DNA of 64,000 nucleotides from Undibacterium sp. Jales W-56 (GCF_025548535.1 NZ_JAJLQW010000001.1:434001-498000), one strand, 5' to 3'; shown: positions 8,739 to 18,048, counted from the first letter of the stretch. Program-made: numbers and translations. The notes: generated by a model from the letters alone, not told the origin.

Positions 8739-9200
8739 ATGTTAGAGCGCATGCCTATAAACAATCGACGCAGCATCGTGATCGCATTCCTGGTTGGCAT
8801 CCCGCTCGCCTGGCTCAGCATTGTGCTTATGGGTATTCTGGCAGCCATTCCCATTTCTGGTTTACTTCTCGAATTACTCCGGGGGCATCCGGCATTTGCC
8901 TTTCTCGTCCACACCACGCTTCTGATTCATATTCCGGCGATATTGCTCGCGGTTGCCATAGGCTGGGTTCTGTTTCGTGAACTAAGACATGCATCGCTGC
9001 CTCTCGTTTTGGCCTGCTCAACCCCGTGGCTGGCTTACCGTGTGATTGACGAGCTGAATTATTATTTCACTGCTGATCTATCGTCCTCAGTCAAGCTGGG
9101 CTTCATGTTCGCCTGGTATGCATGGCCAGGTTTGCTTGCGGTTCCTATTGGCTTGTGGTGTGCCGCCAAGTTCGCTGCGCATCAGCAACAGCAAGTGTAA
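8739..9200 (+). CDS. Hypothetical four-helix membrane protein
   Basis: A 153-aa protein with four predicted membrane helices: about 15-40 (IVIAFLVGIPLAWLSIVLMG), 55-80, 85-105 and 120-145 (FAWYAWPGLLAVPIGLWCAA). The start chosen is the ATG of MLERMPIN, which has CGGAG eight bases upstream; an in-frame TTG at 8718 has no such site. The family is not recognised. It stands alone between a MITE-like repeat and a convergent lipoprotein gene. Confidence 0.7.
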   Translation: MLERMPINNRRSIVIAFLVGIPLAWLSIVLMGILAAIPISGLLLELLRGHPAFAFLVHTTLLIHIPAILLAVAIGWVLFRELRHASLPLVLACSTPWLAYRVIDELNYYFTADLSSSVKLGFMFAWYAWPGLLAVPIGLWCAAKFAAHQQQQV

Positions 9201-9275
9201 ACAGGCTGGTGCAGAGCGAAGCGAAGTCCGACAGGGCAACTTCCCTAAAAAAACTCAAGCACTGCAATCCGCCAG

Positions 9276-10940
9276 CTAACGCATCACAGAAGCAACCCGC
9301 TCTCCCTCAACACCAAACCGGTTCACCAGACTCACCACAAGCTGATCGGCATGCCCTGATTGGCCTTCCAATGCCAGCGAGATGGTGTTCTGCGTTATCG
9401 CTTGCACAGAAAATGTCCATGTCGCGCCAAAGCGTCGCCAGATGGCGATCTGGTGCGCGTTGTCTGCCGGGTTCGCAATGACTTGCACTTGTTTCTCATC
9501 GATCATCCGTAATTGCGGTGCGCCGGGCGCAGTGGAATGCGCCCAGGGCATGGCCGGGATCAGTGCGGCGCTGGTGTATGCATGCTGACGTAATTGGCTA
9601 CGGATGTCGTTGCGGTTTTTTAGCAGGGCGGTGATGCTGAAATGCAGGTGACCGGCAGCTCTGGCATCGCCTGCGCTCTGCCTGGTTGCGTCGATCTGGC
9701 GGATGATTTCTTCGGCTGGCCAGGGTTTGTCACCTTGATCAATGCGGTTCGTATAAAGGCCTGGCCAGATGTGGCGGTGTTGGGTGTTTTGTTGTTGCCA
9801 GTATTTCAGCAGGGTGGTGAATGATTGCTGGCTCTGGTTCAGCGGCCAGTAGAGTTGCGGTGCCAGATAGTCGAGCCAGCCGCGCTCCAGCCATAGTTCG
9901 ACATCGGCGTACAGTTTGTCGTATTGGCTGAAGCCGCTGATGCCTGGCGGTAGCTGGCCGCGCTTGCCTATGCCAAAGGGGCTGATGCCGAAGCGCAGCC
10001 AGGGTTTGTCTTGATGGATGCTATTGTGTATCTGCTCGACCAACTGATTGACGTTGTGCCGCCGCCAGTCTGCTTTGGCGAGCTTGCCGCCGTTGCTGAG
10101 GTAGTTGCGCCAGGAATTTTGATCGGGAAAATCGACTTCCGTTTTAGCGGCATTCTTGACCGGGTAAGGATAAAAATAGTCGTCGATATGCACGCCGTCA
10201 ATGTCGTAGCGCCGCACCACATCCTGGATCACTGCCAGCGTGTGTTGCATCGCTGCGGGTTCGCCGGGATCTATCCATAGCATGTCGCCGTAGGCTTTGA
10301 CCAGCTCAGGATGGGTGCGTGAAATATGCTTGCTGGCGAGTCGTGATTTGTTCGCGTTGCTCCTGGCACGATACGGATTGAACCAGGCATGCAGCTCCAG
10401 CCCACGCTGATGGGCCTGGTCTATCCAGTAGCGCAGCGGGTCATAAAAAGGCGATGGCGCCTTGCCTTGCTCGCCGCTCAGATAGTCTGACCATGGCTCT
10501 AGCTCCGATGGATAGATCGCATCGGCACTCGGACGGACTTGCAGCACGATCGCATTGAGATGCATATCCTGTGCGGTGTTGAGGATGCGGATGATTTCGG
10601 CTTGCTGTTGGGCGACGCTGAGATTTTTTTGACTTGGCCAATCGACATTGCCTATGGTCGCGACCCAGGCGGCGCGGAATTCCCGCGGCGCTGCCGGTGC
10701 CGACGTTACCGATGGCGCGGGTTGAGAGGCGATTTTTATATCTGGTGTCGATGGCGCTTTTGTCGCTGACGCTACCGTGGTTGCCGGTGTGGTCGGCCTT
10801 GTGGTGTTAGCAGCTGAACTGACCGTCGGTGCAATACTCTGATTGCCACAGGCGCTGAGCAGGCTCAGGCAGCTTATTGCCAGGAATTGTTTTGCTTTGC
10901 TGATGCGGGATGTGATGCGGTGCTGCGATTGAGAAGTCAT
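9276..10940 (-). CDS. GHL10-family glycoside hydrolase lipoprotein (DigH/YddW-like)
   Basis: A 554-aa predicted lipoprotein: the signal peptide ends in LSLLSACGNQ, with the lipobox Cys near residue 31. A Thr/Ala/Pro-rich linker runs to about residue 85. The catalytic GHL10 barrel then begins with REFRAAWVATIGNVDWPS, followed by ILNTAQDMHLNAIVLQVRPS, LHAWFNPYR, and VHIDDYFYPYP with the acidic catalytic candidates. E. coli DigH (YddW), in this family, cleaves peptide-free peptidoglycan strands at the division site (family knowledge). The C-terminal 110 residues after the barrel form a small beta domain. The position next to dacB fits a cell-wall role. Confidence 0.85.
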   Translation of the reverse strand: MTSQSQHRITSRISKAKQFLAISCLSLLSACGNQSIAPTVSSAANTTRPTTPATTVASATKAPSTPDIKIASQPAPSVTSAPAAPREFRAAWVATIGNVDWPSQKNLSVAQQQAEIIRILNTAQDMHLNAIVLQVRPSADAIYPSELEPWSDYLSGEQGKAPSPFYDPLRYWIDQAHQRGLELHAWFNPYRARSNANKSRLASKHISRTHPELVKAYGDMLWIDPGEPAAMQHTLAVIQDVVRRYDIDGVHIDDYFYPYPVKNAAKTEVDFPDQNSWRNYLSNGGKLAKADWRRHNVNQLVEQIHNSIHQDKPWLRFGISPFGIGKRGQLPPGISGFSQYDKLYADVELWLERGWLDYLAPQLYWPLNQSQQSFTTLLKYWQQQNTQHRHIWPGLYTNRIDQGDKPWPAEEIIRQIDATRQSAGDARAAGHLHFSITALLKNRNDIRSQLRQHAYTSAALIPAMPWAHSTAPGAPQLRMIDEKQVQVIANPADNAHQIAIWRRFGATWTFSVQAITQNTISLALEGQSGHADQLVVSLVNRFGVEGERVASVMR

Positions 10941-11057
10941 GCCTTGGACTGCCGTAATTTACCAAAGCTAGGATGCTACTGCATTCCCCCTGAATCAACC
11001 AGCGCTCTGTGCGCTGGCCGATACTATGCCGGTGATGAATCTGTTGATGAATCCATT

Positions 11058-12563
11058 TCAGGGTGTCGCCGTAATCCCGCTATTGTTTTGCCCGGTGGCG
11101 ACCCAATAGATGAGTTCATCGAATGCGGGTCTGGCTTTGCCGGCGTCATTGTGATTGACCATGGCGACCACGATCCAGGTTCTATTCTGCACATCGCGCA
11201 CGTAGCCGGCGATGGCGGTGGCATCTTTCAGCGTGCCAGTTTTAATTCTGGCGCGGCCTTCTAAAGGCGTGTCCCTGAGTCGCTTGCGCATGGTGCCGTC
11301 GATTGCGGCGATCGGCATGCTGGCGGCGAATTCGGCATACCAGTTGCTGGTCGCGCCGATTTTTAATAGCTGCGCCATTTGCAGCGCGCTGATGCGCTCA
11401 TTGCGCGACAGTCCTGAGCCGTTTTCCAGCACCAAGTTATCGGGATTGATGCCGCGCCGCGTGAGCCATAGGCGGATACGGGCGTCGGCGGCCTGCGCGC
11501 TGCCCAGGTAATTTTTTGCATCGCTAAATTCTGCGCCGAGGCTGAGATACACGCTGCGCGCCATCGAATTGTCGGAACGTTTATTGATCGGCTTGATGAT
11601 GTCGGCCAGCGTATCCGATTGACGTTCGAACAGGACGCTGGCGCTGGCGGGTGTTTTGCCTTCTTTGACATTGCCGTTCCAGACGCCATCCATTTCTTGC
11701 CATAGTTGCCGTATCAGATGTTCGATGTAAAGATTGCGGTCGAGGATATTCAGCGACATCGACAGTTTGCAACGCCGCGGCACATGCCCGCTCAACGTGA
11801 TCGTGGTCTGGCGCTTGCTGTTGGTCTCGATTGCGGGCACATGCGATTTGCTGTCCCATTCGGCGCAGGACCTGTCGTCGAAACTTAAATCGTTTCTGAT
11901 CTGAAGTCCGGCGGTTGGCGGGGTGGTCTGGACCTTGATGCCGCCGCCGGTGGTGTCGATATCGAAAGTCAGGATATTGCTGTTCACCATCAGTGCATCG
12001 GGGATGACGTTGTAGTAGGCGTAAGGCGCGTCATCGAATGGCAGGGTATCGAGATCAGGACGGGTCGGCGAAAAATATGTCCGGTCGAGTACGATGTCGC
12101 CGTTGATCTTGCGTATGCCCTGGGTCCGCAAGCCGCGCAGCATCAGGCTGAGTTTGTCCCAACTGATATCCGGTGCGCCGCCGCCGCGCAGGTACAGGTC
12201 GTCATTCAGGCTATCTTTGCGGCGCGGACTCTCGCTCAGGAATTGGGTTTTCCAGCGGAAGGTCGGACCGAGTTCTTCCAGCGCGATCAAGGTGGTGAGC
12301 AGCTTCATGGTCGAGGCCGGATTCATCGGAGTGGTCGCTGCGATGGCGAGCGTTGGCATGTTGCCTTCCACCGGCACTACCATGACGCTGATGGCCGTGC
12401 CGGGGATGCCGGCTTTATTCAGCGCGGTTTCTACGGAGGCAGGCAGGGTGGTTTGGCTGAACGCAGGTAAAGCAGATAAGCTCAACGCGCTCATCAAGCA
12501 GAGCGAGATCAGGCGCGTGCAACGCCCTCGCCAAGCCGATGAGGATAAAACCGATGTGGACAT
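11058..12563 (-). CDS. dacB: D-alanyl-D-alanine carboxypeptidase/endopeptidase (PBP4, peptidase S13)
   Basis: A 501-aa periplasmic class C penicillin-binding protein. The signal peptide covers about residues 17-36, ending SALPAFSQ. The three active-site motifs are intact: STMK (Ser84/Lys87), SDN around residue 330 in KRSDNSMARSV, and KTG around 447 in RIKTGTLKDA. The large insertion between the first and second motifs is typical of S13 enzymes. PBP4 trims or cleaves peptidoglycan cross-links. It is transcribed in the same direction as the GHL10 lipoprotein gene, about 117 bases upstream of it, and may be co-transcribed. Confidence 0.95.
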   Translation of the reverse strand: MSTSVLSSSAWRGRCTRLISLCLMSALSLSALPAFSQTTLPASVETALNKAGIPGTAISVMVVPVEGNMPTLAIAATTPMNPASTMKLLTTLIALEELGPTFRWKTQFLSESPRRKDSLNDDLYLRGGGAPDISWDKLSLMLRGLRTQGIRKINGDIVLDRTYFSPTRPDLDTLPFDDAPYAYYNVIPDALMVNSNILTFDIDTTGGGIKVQTTPPTAGLQIRNDLSFDDRSCAEWDSKSHVPAIETNSKRQTTITLSGHVPRRCKLSMSLNILDRNLYIEHLIRQLWQEMDGVWNGNVKEGKTPASASVLFERQSDTLADIIKPINKRSDNSMARSVYLSLGAEFSDAKNYLGSAQAADARIRLWLTRRGINPDNLVLENGSGLSRNERISALQMAQLLKIGATSNWYAEFAASMPIAAIDGTMRKRLRDTPLEGRARIKTGTLKDATAIAGYVRDVQNRTWIVVAMVNHNDAGKARPAFDELIYWVATGQNNSGITATP

Positions 12564-12667
12564 GCAGCGACTCCGTGCTATTCAAACACGGACATTGTAG
12601 TGTAAATGAGCAGCCTTCATCATGAAGTCCGGGCGGTATGGGAGTCCGCCACGAATCTATCTGTCCA

Positions 12668-12700
12668 AGAAAAAAACGCCAGGTCGGCGGGACCTGGCGT
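12668..12700 (-). terminator. Intrinsic terminator of the metalloprotease gene
   Basis: On the minus strand ACGCCAGGTC, loop CCGCC, GACCTGGCGT is a perfect ten-pair stem followed directly by a T-run. It lies about 100 bases after the stop of the gene at 12799-14439. Confidence 0.9.
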
Positions 12701-12798
12701 GATGGAAAAAGTACTTTGATCCGGATGTTCAGGCGCTCATTCAGTTGCGCATTCAGTCGCGCATTTAGCTGGGCGCAAGTGTGATGCTCCGGGAGTTT

Positions 12799-14439
12799 TT
12801 ACCGTTTAGCTACGGGTGCCGCAGTAGTGATCGGCGTGGTGCCGCTGATACTGTACTGGCCGAGACTGCCGTAATTGCTATAGCCGGTTTGTAAAGGGGA
12901 GCCTTTGCCTGCGCCAGTCACACTCAGGTAATAGGTGCCTGATGCGGTGAGGGTCGCGGTCAGGGCGGTCCCCAGTGTTGCAGCATCGTTCGATGTGGCG
13001 ATGACTTTGCCGGTAGCATCCAGCAACTGCAGGGAAATATCGAGGTTGCCTCCCAAAGCTGCTGGCACAGCTTTTAAAATAACCGGACCGGCACCGGCGT
13101 TGAAACTGAGCATATCAATATCGCCTGGCACTTCGATAATGCCGGTGGCATGGACATTGTTGAAGCCATTGGCAATCGTGCTGGTCATCGCATCCGCCGA
13201 TGCAATGGTGCCGCCGTGATCATCGCTACGTGGCCTGAGGCCTTGTCTGAGCATGATCGCATAGGTGTCTAGCTTGTTATTGGCACCGGTGTATTCGCCT
13301 TTGGCCCATTGGGTCAGGTTCTTGTAATAGCCGACGCCCATGATCGGTGCCCAGCCTGTCTCGCCGTCACCTTGACCTGTGTAGTATTCGGTGCTGCTGC
13401 TGCCCTGATGCAGCAAGCCCAGGGTATGTCCTAGCTCATGCGAGATGCATTCGGCAATCGGTTTTTCGCTATTGGCGAGATTATTCGGGAAACAAAAAGC
13501 AGGCGATGAATTGGGATTGTATGTGTTGAACGCGTTGAGGTAGGCGTAACCGCCTGCGGTATTTGTCTGCGGTGTAATCAGGATCATGACGCCGACCTTG
13601 CCTGTTACCACGGTGGGCGCTTCAGTCGTGATATCGACATCGAAAGGCGCATAGTCTTCTGCCACGCGTAACCAGACTTTTTGTATCAGGAGTCGCTCGG
13701 CATCGCTGAATGTGGCGGGTGCTTTATCCAGATCAAACGCAGGATTTTTTCCAAAACCGGTAAAGTTCAGATACAAGAGACGGGTGGAATTGCTCTTGGT
13801 ATGCAGCTTGAAGGTTTGGTCTAAAGGGAATGGCGTAGCGATCGTCGTTTTGGTCGTGACGCTCGCTGTCGCCGCATGCATGACATCGCCCGCTGCGGTC
13901 ACGCCGCTATCGATATGCAGCAAGCGGCCTTTGCGATCGACGTGCACGGTGCTGTCGGATAACAGCAATTGTTTCAAACTGTCGGAGCTCATGCCGTACC
14001 AGTTCGCAACGGCATCGAGATGGCTGGCCAGCAAAGTAATTGCGCGTTGACCGGATGATAGTTCATCCAGGTTAATCCGTGCAAACGGTGCGCGGTCGGT
14101 CGATCCTTCGGCGCTGGATGGCACGAAGTCGTCCGGCATCTCGATATTGGCGGCGACGGTGTTGACCGCTGGTACAGCATTGACTGCTAGCGGTAACGCA
14201 GCCGCCAGGGCGGTGCCATTTGCCTGCACTAATTGCAGGGGACTGCTACCCCATGCAGTCGTTGCGGTAGCAGTGACTGGCTTGGCTGCCGATGGCGGTT
14301 TGTTTGCGCTGGCGACGGGCGTCTTGTCATCGCTACTCAGGTTGACTCCGGCATAGGCAGCAAGTCCTCCGAGTCCAACGATGACGGCCAGCGCTAAGAT
14401 CTTGCGCGCGGCTGAAATGCCATTTGTGGAGTGTTTCAT
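12799..14439 (-). CDS. Secreted zinc metalloprotease with C-terminal PPC-like domain
   Basis: A 546-aa exported protease. A signal-anchor-like hydrophobic stretch covers about 13-31, followed by a low-complexity Ala/Thr/Pro region to about 110 and a propeptide-like region. The catalytic domain (about 215-420) has the metzincin motif HELGHTLGLLH with zinc ligands His334, His338 and His344, the general base Glu335, and a Met-turn in APIMGVGYY (Met367). The C-terminal 100 residues (DIDMLSFNAGAGPV to ASGTYYLSVTGAG) look like a bacterial pre-peptidase C-terminal domain. The ATG has AAAGGG six bases upstream. Its leader carries a c-di-GMP-I riboswitch and a hairpin covering that RBS, so expression probably follows c-di-GMP level. 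The substrate is unknown; adhesin processing would fit. Confidence 0.9.
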   Translation of the reverse strand: MKHSTNGISAARKILALAVIVGLGGLAAYAGVNLSSDDKTPVASANKPPSAAKPVTATATTAWGSSPLQLVQANGTALAAALPLAVNAVPAVNTVAANIEMPDDFVPSSAEGSTDRAPFARINLDELSSGQRAITLLASHLDAVANWYGMSSDSLKQLLLSDSTVHVDRKGRLLHIDSGVTAAGDVMHAATASVTTKTTIATPFPLDQTFKLHTKSNSTRLLYLNFTGFGKNPAFDLDKAPATFSDAERLLIQKVWLRVAEDYAPFDVDITTEAPTVVTGKVGVMILITPQTNTAGGYAYLNAFNTYNPNSSPAFCFPNNLANSEKPIAECISHELGHTLGLLHQGSSSTEYYTGQGDGETGWAPIMGVGYYKNLTQWAKGEYTGANNKLDTYAIMLRQGLRPRSDDHGGTIASADAMTSTIANGFNNVHATGIIEVPGDIDMLSFNAGAGPVILKAVPAALGGNLDISLQLLDATGKVIATSNDAATLGTALTATLTASGTYYLSVTGAGKGSPLQTGYSNYGSLGQYSISGTTPITTAAPVAKR

Positions 14440-14445
14440 TTTGAT

Positions 14446-14472
14446 CCCTTTGTTAAGTATTTAAACAAAGGG
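14446..14472 (-). promoter_or_regulatory. RBS-sequestering hairpin before the metalloprotease
   Basis: In the minus-strand mRNA, CCCTTTGTT and AACAAAGGG pair perfectly over nine bases around a short AT-rich loop. The 3' arm is the Shine-Dalgarno sequence of the gene starting at 14439. It sits 47 bases downstream of the riboswitch aptamer and is the likely expression platform. Confidence 0.7.
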
Positions 14473-14519
14473 CATACGCTGACAATAAATGAATCGCATT
14501 GATCGCTGAGGCAGCGCTG

Positions 14520-14622
14520 CACAGATCACTTTATTGGCGACCCCGCTACCATGATCTGTGACAGACCTTAGGCCGGAAGTTTTGCGTCCTTATTTTTCAA
14601 TAAGTTTGCCCTAGACGTCACT
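14520..14622 (-). ncRNA. c-di-GMP-I (GEMM-I) riboswitch
   Basis: The minus strand shows the conserved GEMM-I core in order: AGGGCAAAC; a hairpin CTTATT-GAAA-AATAAG with a GNRA tetraloop; GGACGCAAAAC; TTCCGGCCTAAGG; then a second arm CACAGATCA...TGATCTGTG enclosing the tetraloop receptor GGTAGCGGGGTCGCC. These match the V. cholerae Vc2 aptamer in sequence and layout (established motif). It lies 80 bases upstream of the metalloprotease ATG on the same strand. Confidence 0.92.
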
Positions 14623-14871
14623 TTAGCCATTCATCGCTTTGTGTCAATCCAATCTCACGATTTGTTTCAATTAATTTTTCAACTAAGTGACTGATATATA
14701 AGAGAAAAAGATAAATTGATAAGTTAAAAGATGATTTTGATAACGGACTTAAGGAAATATGCTAAGTTGCGTTATATGGTGGATTGCGGGAGAGATTGCC
14801 GTGCCTGCATTCTGAATGCGATGACGTATCTCATAATGCGTCTTGCAGCACACATCACCGAGCGATTTCGC
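14623..14871. other. AT-rich divergent promoter region
   Basis: Gene-free. It must hold the promoter for the riboswitch transcript (minus) and upstream DNA of rlhA (plus). It is strongly AT-rich around 14650-14740, with no box clear enough to name. Confidence 0.4.
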
Positions 14872-14877
14872 TATAAT
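14872..14877 (+). promoter_or_regulatory. TATAAT -10 box of rlhA
   Basis: A perfect TATAAT lies 28 bases before the chosen ATG of rlhA. No good -35 hexamer is seen at 16-18 bases upstream. Confidence 0.45.
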
Positions 14878-14905
14878 TTCGCCTCACCTCTACCGAATCA
14901 TTTCT

Positions 14906-16869
14906 ATGACACTTCTCGCGCATCAATTGGAACTTCTTGCCCCTGCCAAAAATAGTGAGATTGGGCGCGAGGCGATCTTGCATGGCGCAGATGCAGTGTA
15001 TATTGGCGGCCCGTCTTTTGGCGCGCGCCACAATGCCAGTAACGACATTGGCGAGATCGCCCAGTTAGTTGAGTTTGCCCATCGTTTTCATGCACGCATT
15101 TTTGTGACGATGAATACGATTTTGCATGATTCGGAGTTAGAGCCTGCACGCCAATTAATTCATCAACTGTACGACATCGGGGTTGATGCCCTGATCGTGC
15201 AGGATATGGCGATGCTGGAACTGGATTTGCCGCCGATTCAGTTGCACGCGAGTACGCAGTGCGATATCCGCAGCGTCGCCAAAGCCAGATTCCTCGGCGA
15301 TTCCGGCTTCTCCCAATTAGTGTTGGCGCGCGAATTGACGATAGAGCAGATCAAGGCGATCAAGGCAGAAGTCGATACGCCACTTGAATACTTCGTTCAT
15401 GGCGCCTTATGCGTCGCTTACTCCGGACAATGTTATATCTCGCATGCGCACAACGGACGCAGCGCGAATCGCGGCGATTGCTCGCAAGCCTGCCGCTTGC
15501 CTTATACGTTGACCGACGGTGAGGGCAGGGTAGTCGCTTACGACAAGCATTTGCTGTCGATGAAGGACAACGACCAAAGCAGCAACCTCGAAGCCCTGAT
15601 TGACGCGGGGATACGCTCGCTCAAAATCGAGGGGCGCTATAAGGACATGGGCTATGTCAAAAATATCACCGCGCATTACCGCTTGCTGTTAGACGAGATC
15701 ATGAGCCGTCGCACCGAGTTCTCGCGTGCTTCCAGCGGGCATAGCCAGATCGCTTTTACACCGAATGTCGATAAGACTTTTCATCGCGGCCATACCGATT
15801 ATTTTGCGAATGGCAGACTCGATGACATCGCTGCGTTTGATTCGCCCAAATATGTTGGCCTGCATCTGGGCTATGTCTCGCAACTGGGGCCGACCTGGTT
15901 CGATATCGAAACTGCCGATGCGCTCGCCAACGGCGATGGCTTGAACTATATGCACAAGCGCGAAGTCGCCGGCATACAGGCAAATACGGTTGAAAAGATC
16001 GGCGATGTATGGCGCATCTATCCAAATGAGCCGATGGCCGATCTGGTCGGTTTAAAAGCAGGCGTGGCGATTAATCGCAATCGCGATCATCACTGGGAAT
16101 CCGCCTTAAACAAAAAAACAGCCGATCGCAAACTTGGCCTGTGGATGACTTTAAAAGATCATGAGCACGGCCTCAGCTTGGAGTTGTTCGATGCCGACGG
16201 CGTCAGCAGTGCAGCGCACGTCGAACTGAAATTAGAGCCAGCGCAGCAGGCAGATAAAGCAGAAGCGGCCTTGCGCGACAATCTCGGCAAGCTGGGCAAC
16301 ACCATGTTTTATGCCGAAGCGATTGAGCTGCAATTGCGCCAAGCCTGGTTTGTGCCAAGCTCCGTCATCAACGCCTTGCGTCGCGATGCGGTTGCTCGGC
16401 ATGAGCTTTCCCGCCTGGCGAGCTGGCAGCGACCGTTACGTAAAGCCCCGATAGAGCCGCCAGTCCCGTATCCGGACGCCTCACTTTCGTATCTGGCCAA
16501 CGTCTACAACCACAAGGCAAGGGCCTTCTACGAAAAGCACGGCGTAAAGTTAATTGATGCGGCGTACGAATCGCATGAGGAGGCCGGTGAAGTTTCTTTG
16601 ATGATTACCAAGCATTGCCTGCGCTTCTCATTTAACCTCTGCCCGAAACAAGCCAAAGGAGTGCAGGGCGTGCAAGGCCAGGTCAAGGCCGAGCCGATGA
16701 CTTTAATGAACGGCAATGAGAAGTTGACACTCAGATTCGATTGCAAACCATGCGAGATGCACGTGGTCGGCAAGATGAAAAAAACATCCTGCAATCGGCG
16801 CCGCCATCGAGTGTGGCGTATAGCCCTTTGGTGTTTCATAAGAGCCGGCCTGCGCAACAGTCAGCTTAA
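14906..16869 (+). CDS. rlhA: 23S rRNA C2501 hydroxylase RlhA (peptidase U32 family), frameshifted near the 3' end
   Basis: A U32-family protein of the RlhA (YdcP) branch, which hydroxylates C2501 of 23S rRNA. The start chosen is the ATG of MTLLAHQLELLAPAKN; an in-frame start at 14843 only adds residues with no U32 character. Visible motifs are LELLAPAKNSEIGREAILHG, GADAVYIGG and the U32 signature around FVHGALCVAYSGQCYIS, with four Cys (CVAYSGQC and GDCSQACR) as likely Fe-S ligands. A run of seven A (16778-16784) shifts the frame: as written the frame ends at 16891 with an unlikely basic tail. With one more A it reads MKKNILQSAPPSSVAYSP and ends at the TAA at 16867-16869. I give the latter end. 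It is either a sequencing error or a real slippage site. Confidence 0.85.
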
Positions 16870-16955
16870 TCTCGAAACGCCGTTTCACTGATTGCCAGGA
16901 TATGTCCAGGGCCTATCGGCGGACTGTTACAGTCCTGGCAAACATCACGCTATTT

Positions 16956-17285
16956 GGACCTACGCAAAGCGCCAAACCGCTTAACACCATGTACAGGGAA
17001 CTTCTAAAAACCCTTTAATCGAGGTGCAACGCTAGGCACAAAACGCAGCAATACGTCGGTATTGCGAGGCTTTGTAACGACGCGATGCGCTCGAGTATGG
17101 GGTTTTTAGAAGTTACCTACATTGAAACCGCAGGCTGGATGCGGCTTTCAGAGCCATTTCGTGCCAACAGGCGCATCCAGCTTGCGGGTGCATTTTTATT
17201 TAAAAAGGCCGTGTAGCCAGTTCCTCTCCTGCCATTTCTCTATGCCTCTATGGTGAGAGGTTTTTGGTCTTTGCGTTAGTCCTAA
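16956..17285 (+). repeat. MITE-like element A, copy 2, split by element B
   Basis: It starts at GGACCTACGCAAAGCG, is interrupted at GTACA by element B (16996-17117), and resumes at TTGAAACCGCAGGCTGG. It ends with TTTGCGTTAGTCC. Removing B and one TACA restores a normal ~205-bp copy. Confidence 0.85.
16996..17117. repeat. Palindromic element B, complete copy (B2)
   Basis: A 122-bp element with near-perfect inverted ends (GGGAACTTCTAAAAACCC and GGGTTTTTAGAAGTTACC). The two 61-base arms match imperfectly along their whole length, so it can fold as one long hairpin. It is flanked by TACA at 16992-16995 and 17118-17121, a likely target duplication. It has no coding capacity. Confidence 0.85.
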
Positions 17286-17320
17286 CTATAATGAAAGAAT
17301 GCCACAGCGAGGATGCCGTC

Positions 17321-17626
17321 ATGTCGATTACGCCTGAGCAGTTACAAGAATTAATCCTCGAAGTCGAAAAAGAGGATCCGATCGACTTTGCCGACCTCCC
17401 TATCGAGGAAAATGTTTTGCGCTCCCTCGTTGCCGATCATTTATGCGACATGGCGCAGAGCCTCGAGAATTTCAGCGAGCAGGATCGCCATCTGACCTTG
17501 CTGGCAGTCTCCGCTAAATTGGTACTCGAAAATCTGGTGCTCCACATCCAGTTGCTACGTCAGCATGACGTACCGCTCAGCGGTAGTGCCGACGCCTTAT
17601 TGCGGCGTTTGCGACATCAAAAATAA
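17321..17626 (+). CDS. Hypothetical protein, 101 aa
   Basis: A small acidic, helical protein (MSITPEQLQELILEVEKEDP at the start; RHLTLLAVSAKLVLENLVLH in the middle). The start chosen is the ATG at 17321 with AGGA nine bases upstream; an in-frame ATG at 17291 lacks an RBS and lies at the edge of the repeat. No signal peptide or membrane segment is seen. The family is not recognised. Codon use and composition look like the host genes, so it is probably real. Confidence 0.65.
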   Translation: MSITPEQLQELILEVEKEDPIDFADLPIEENVLRSLVADHLCDMAQSLENFSEQDRHLTLLAVSAKLVLENLVLHIQLLRQHDVPLSGSADALLRRLRHQK

Positions 17627-17718
17627 TTACCTGTCGTTCTGATTTTTTGATTACAGATGTTTCTCTGCATCCGTATGGGTAAAAATGACAATGTTGATTG
17701 TCTGAGGCTCTTTCGTTT

Positions 17719-18048
17719 TTAAGAGATTCGCAACAATCGCCGTGTCAGCAGTGCATTCATATCGCGCCTGGCATCGACAACAATATGAATATAAATAACA
17801 TCCTGCCTCACTTCGTAAATGACCCGATTCATTCCAGATAAGACTTGTCGGTATTGCGTTAGGTTGAGTTTTTCAATTTCTTCTGGAATTGCACCCGCTT
17901 GCGGAAAATTTTGCAGGTTGCGGATCGCTTCTTTTATCTTGCCATAAGTAGTGCGCCAAGTTTCCAACGAAAAGTTTTTGAGAATATAGGTTCTGAGCTC
18001 TTTCAGGTCCTGCTCTGCCGCATCAAGAATGACGACTCTGAAATCCAT
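17719..18048 (-). CDS. parE: RelE/ParE-family toxin
   Basis: A 109-aa ParE-type toxin: DFRVVILDAAEQDLKELRTYI at the N-terminus, the central GKIKEAIRNLQNFPQAGAIP helix-turn, and the C-terminal strands QYRQVLSGMNRVIYEVRQD and VIYIHIVVDARRDMNALL (split here). ParE toxins poison DNA gyrase, while RelE members cleave mRNA; the sequence fits ParE better because the RelE catalytic basic set is not clear. The start overlaps the antitoxin stop (TGATG), the usual coupling in such pairs. Confidence 0.88.
   Translation of the reverse strand: MDFRVVILDAAEQDLKELRTYILKNFSLETWRTTYGKIKEAIRNLQNFPQAGAIPEEIEKLNLTQYRQVLSGMNRVIYEVRQDVIYIHIVVDARRDMNALLTRRLLRIS

Noticed and set aside
16893-16942. Terminator after rlhA
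   Set aside because: TGCCAGGA and TCCTGGCA plus GGACTGTTACAGTCC can pair, but no T-run follows and the outer loop is long, so it is not called.
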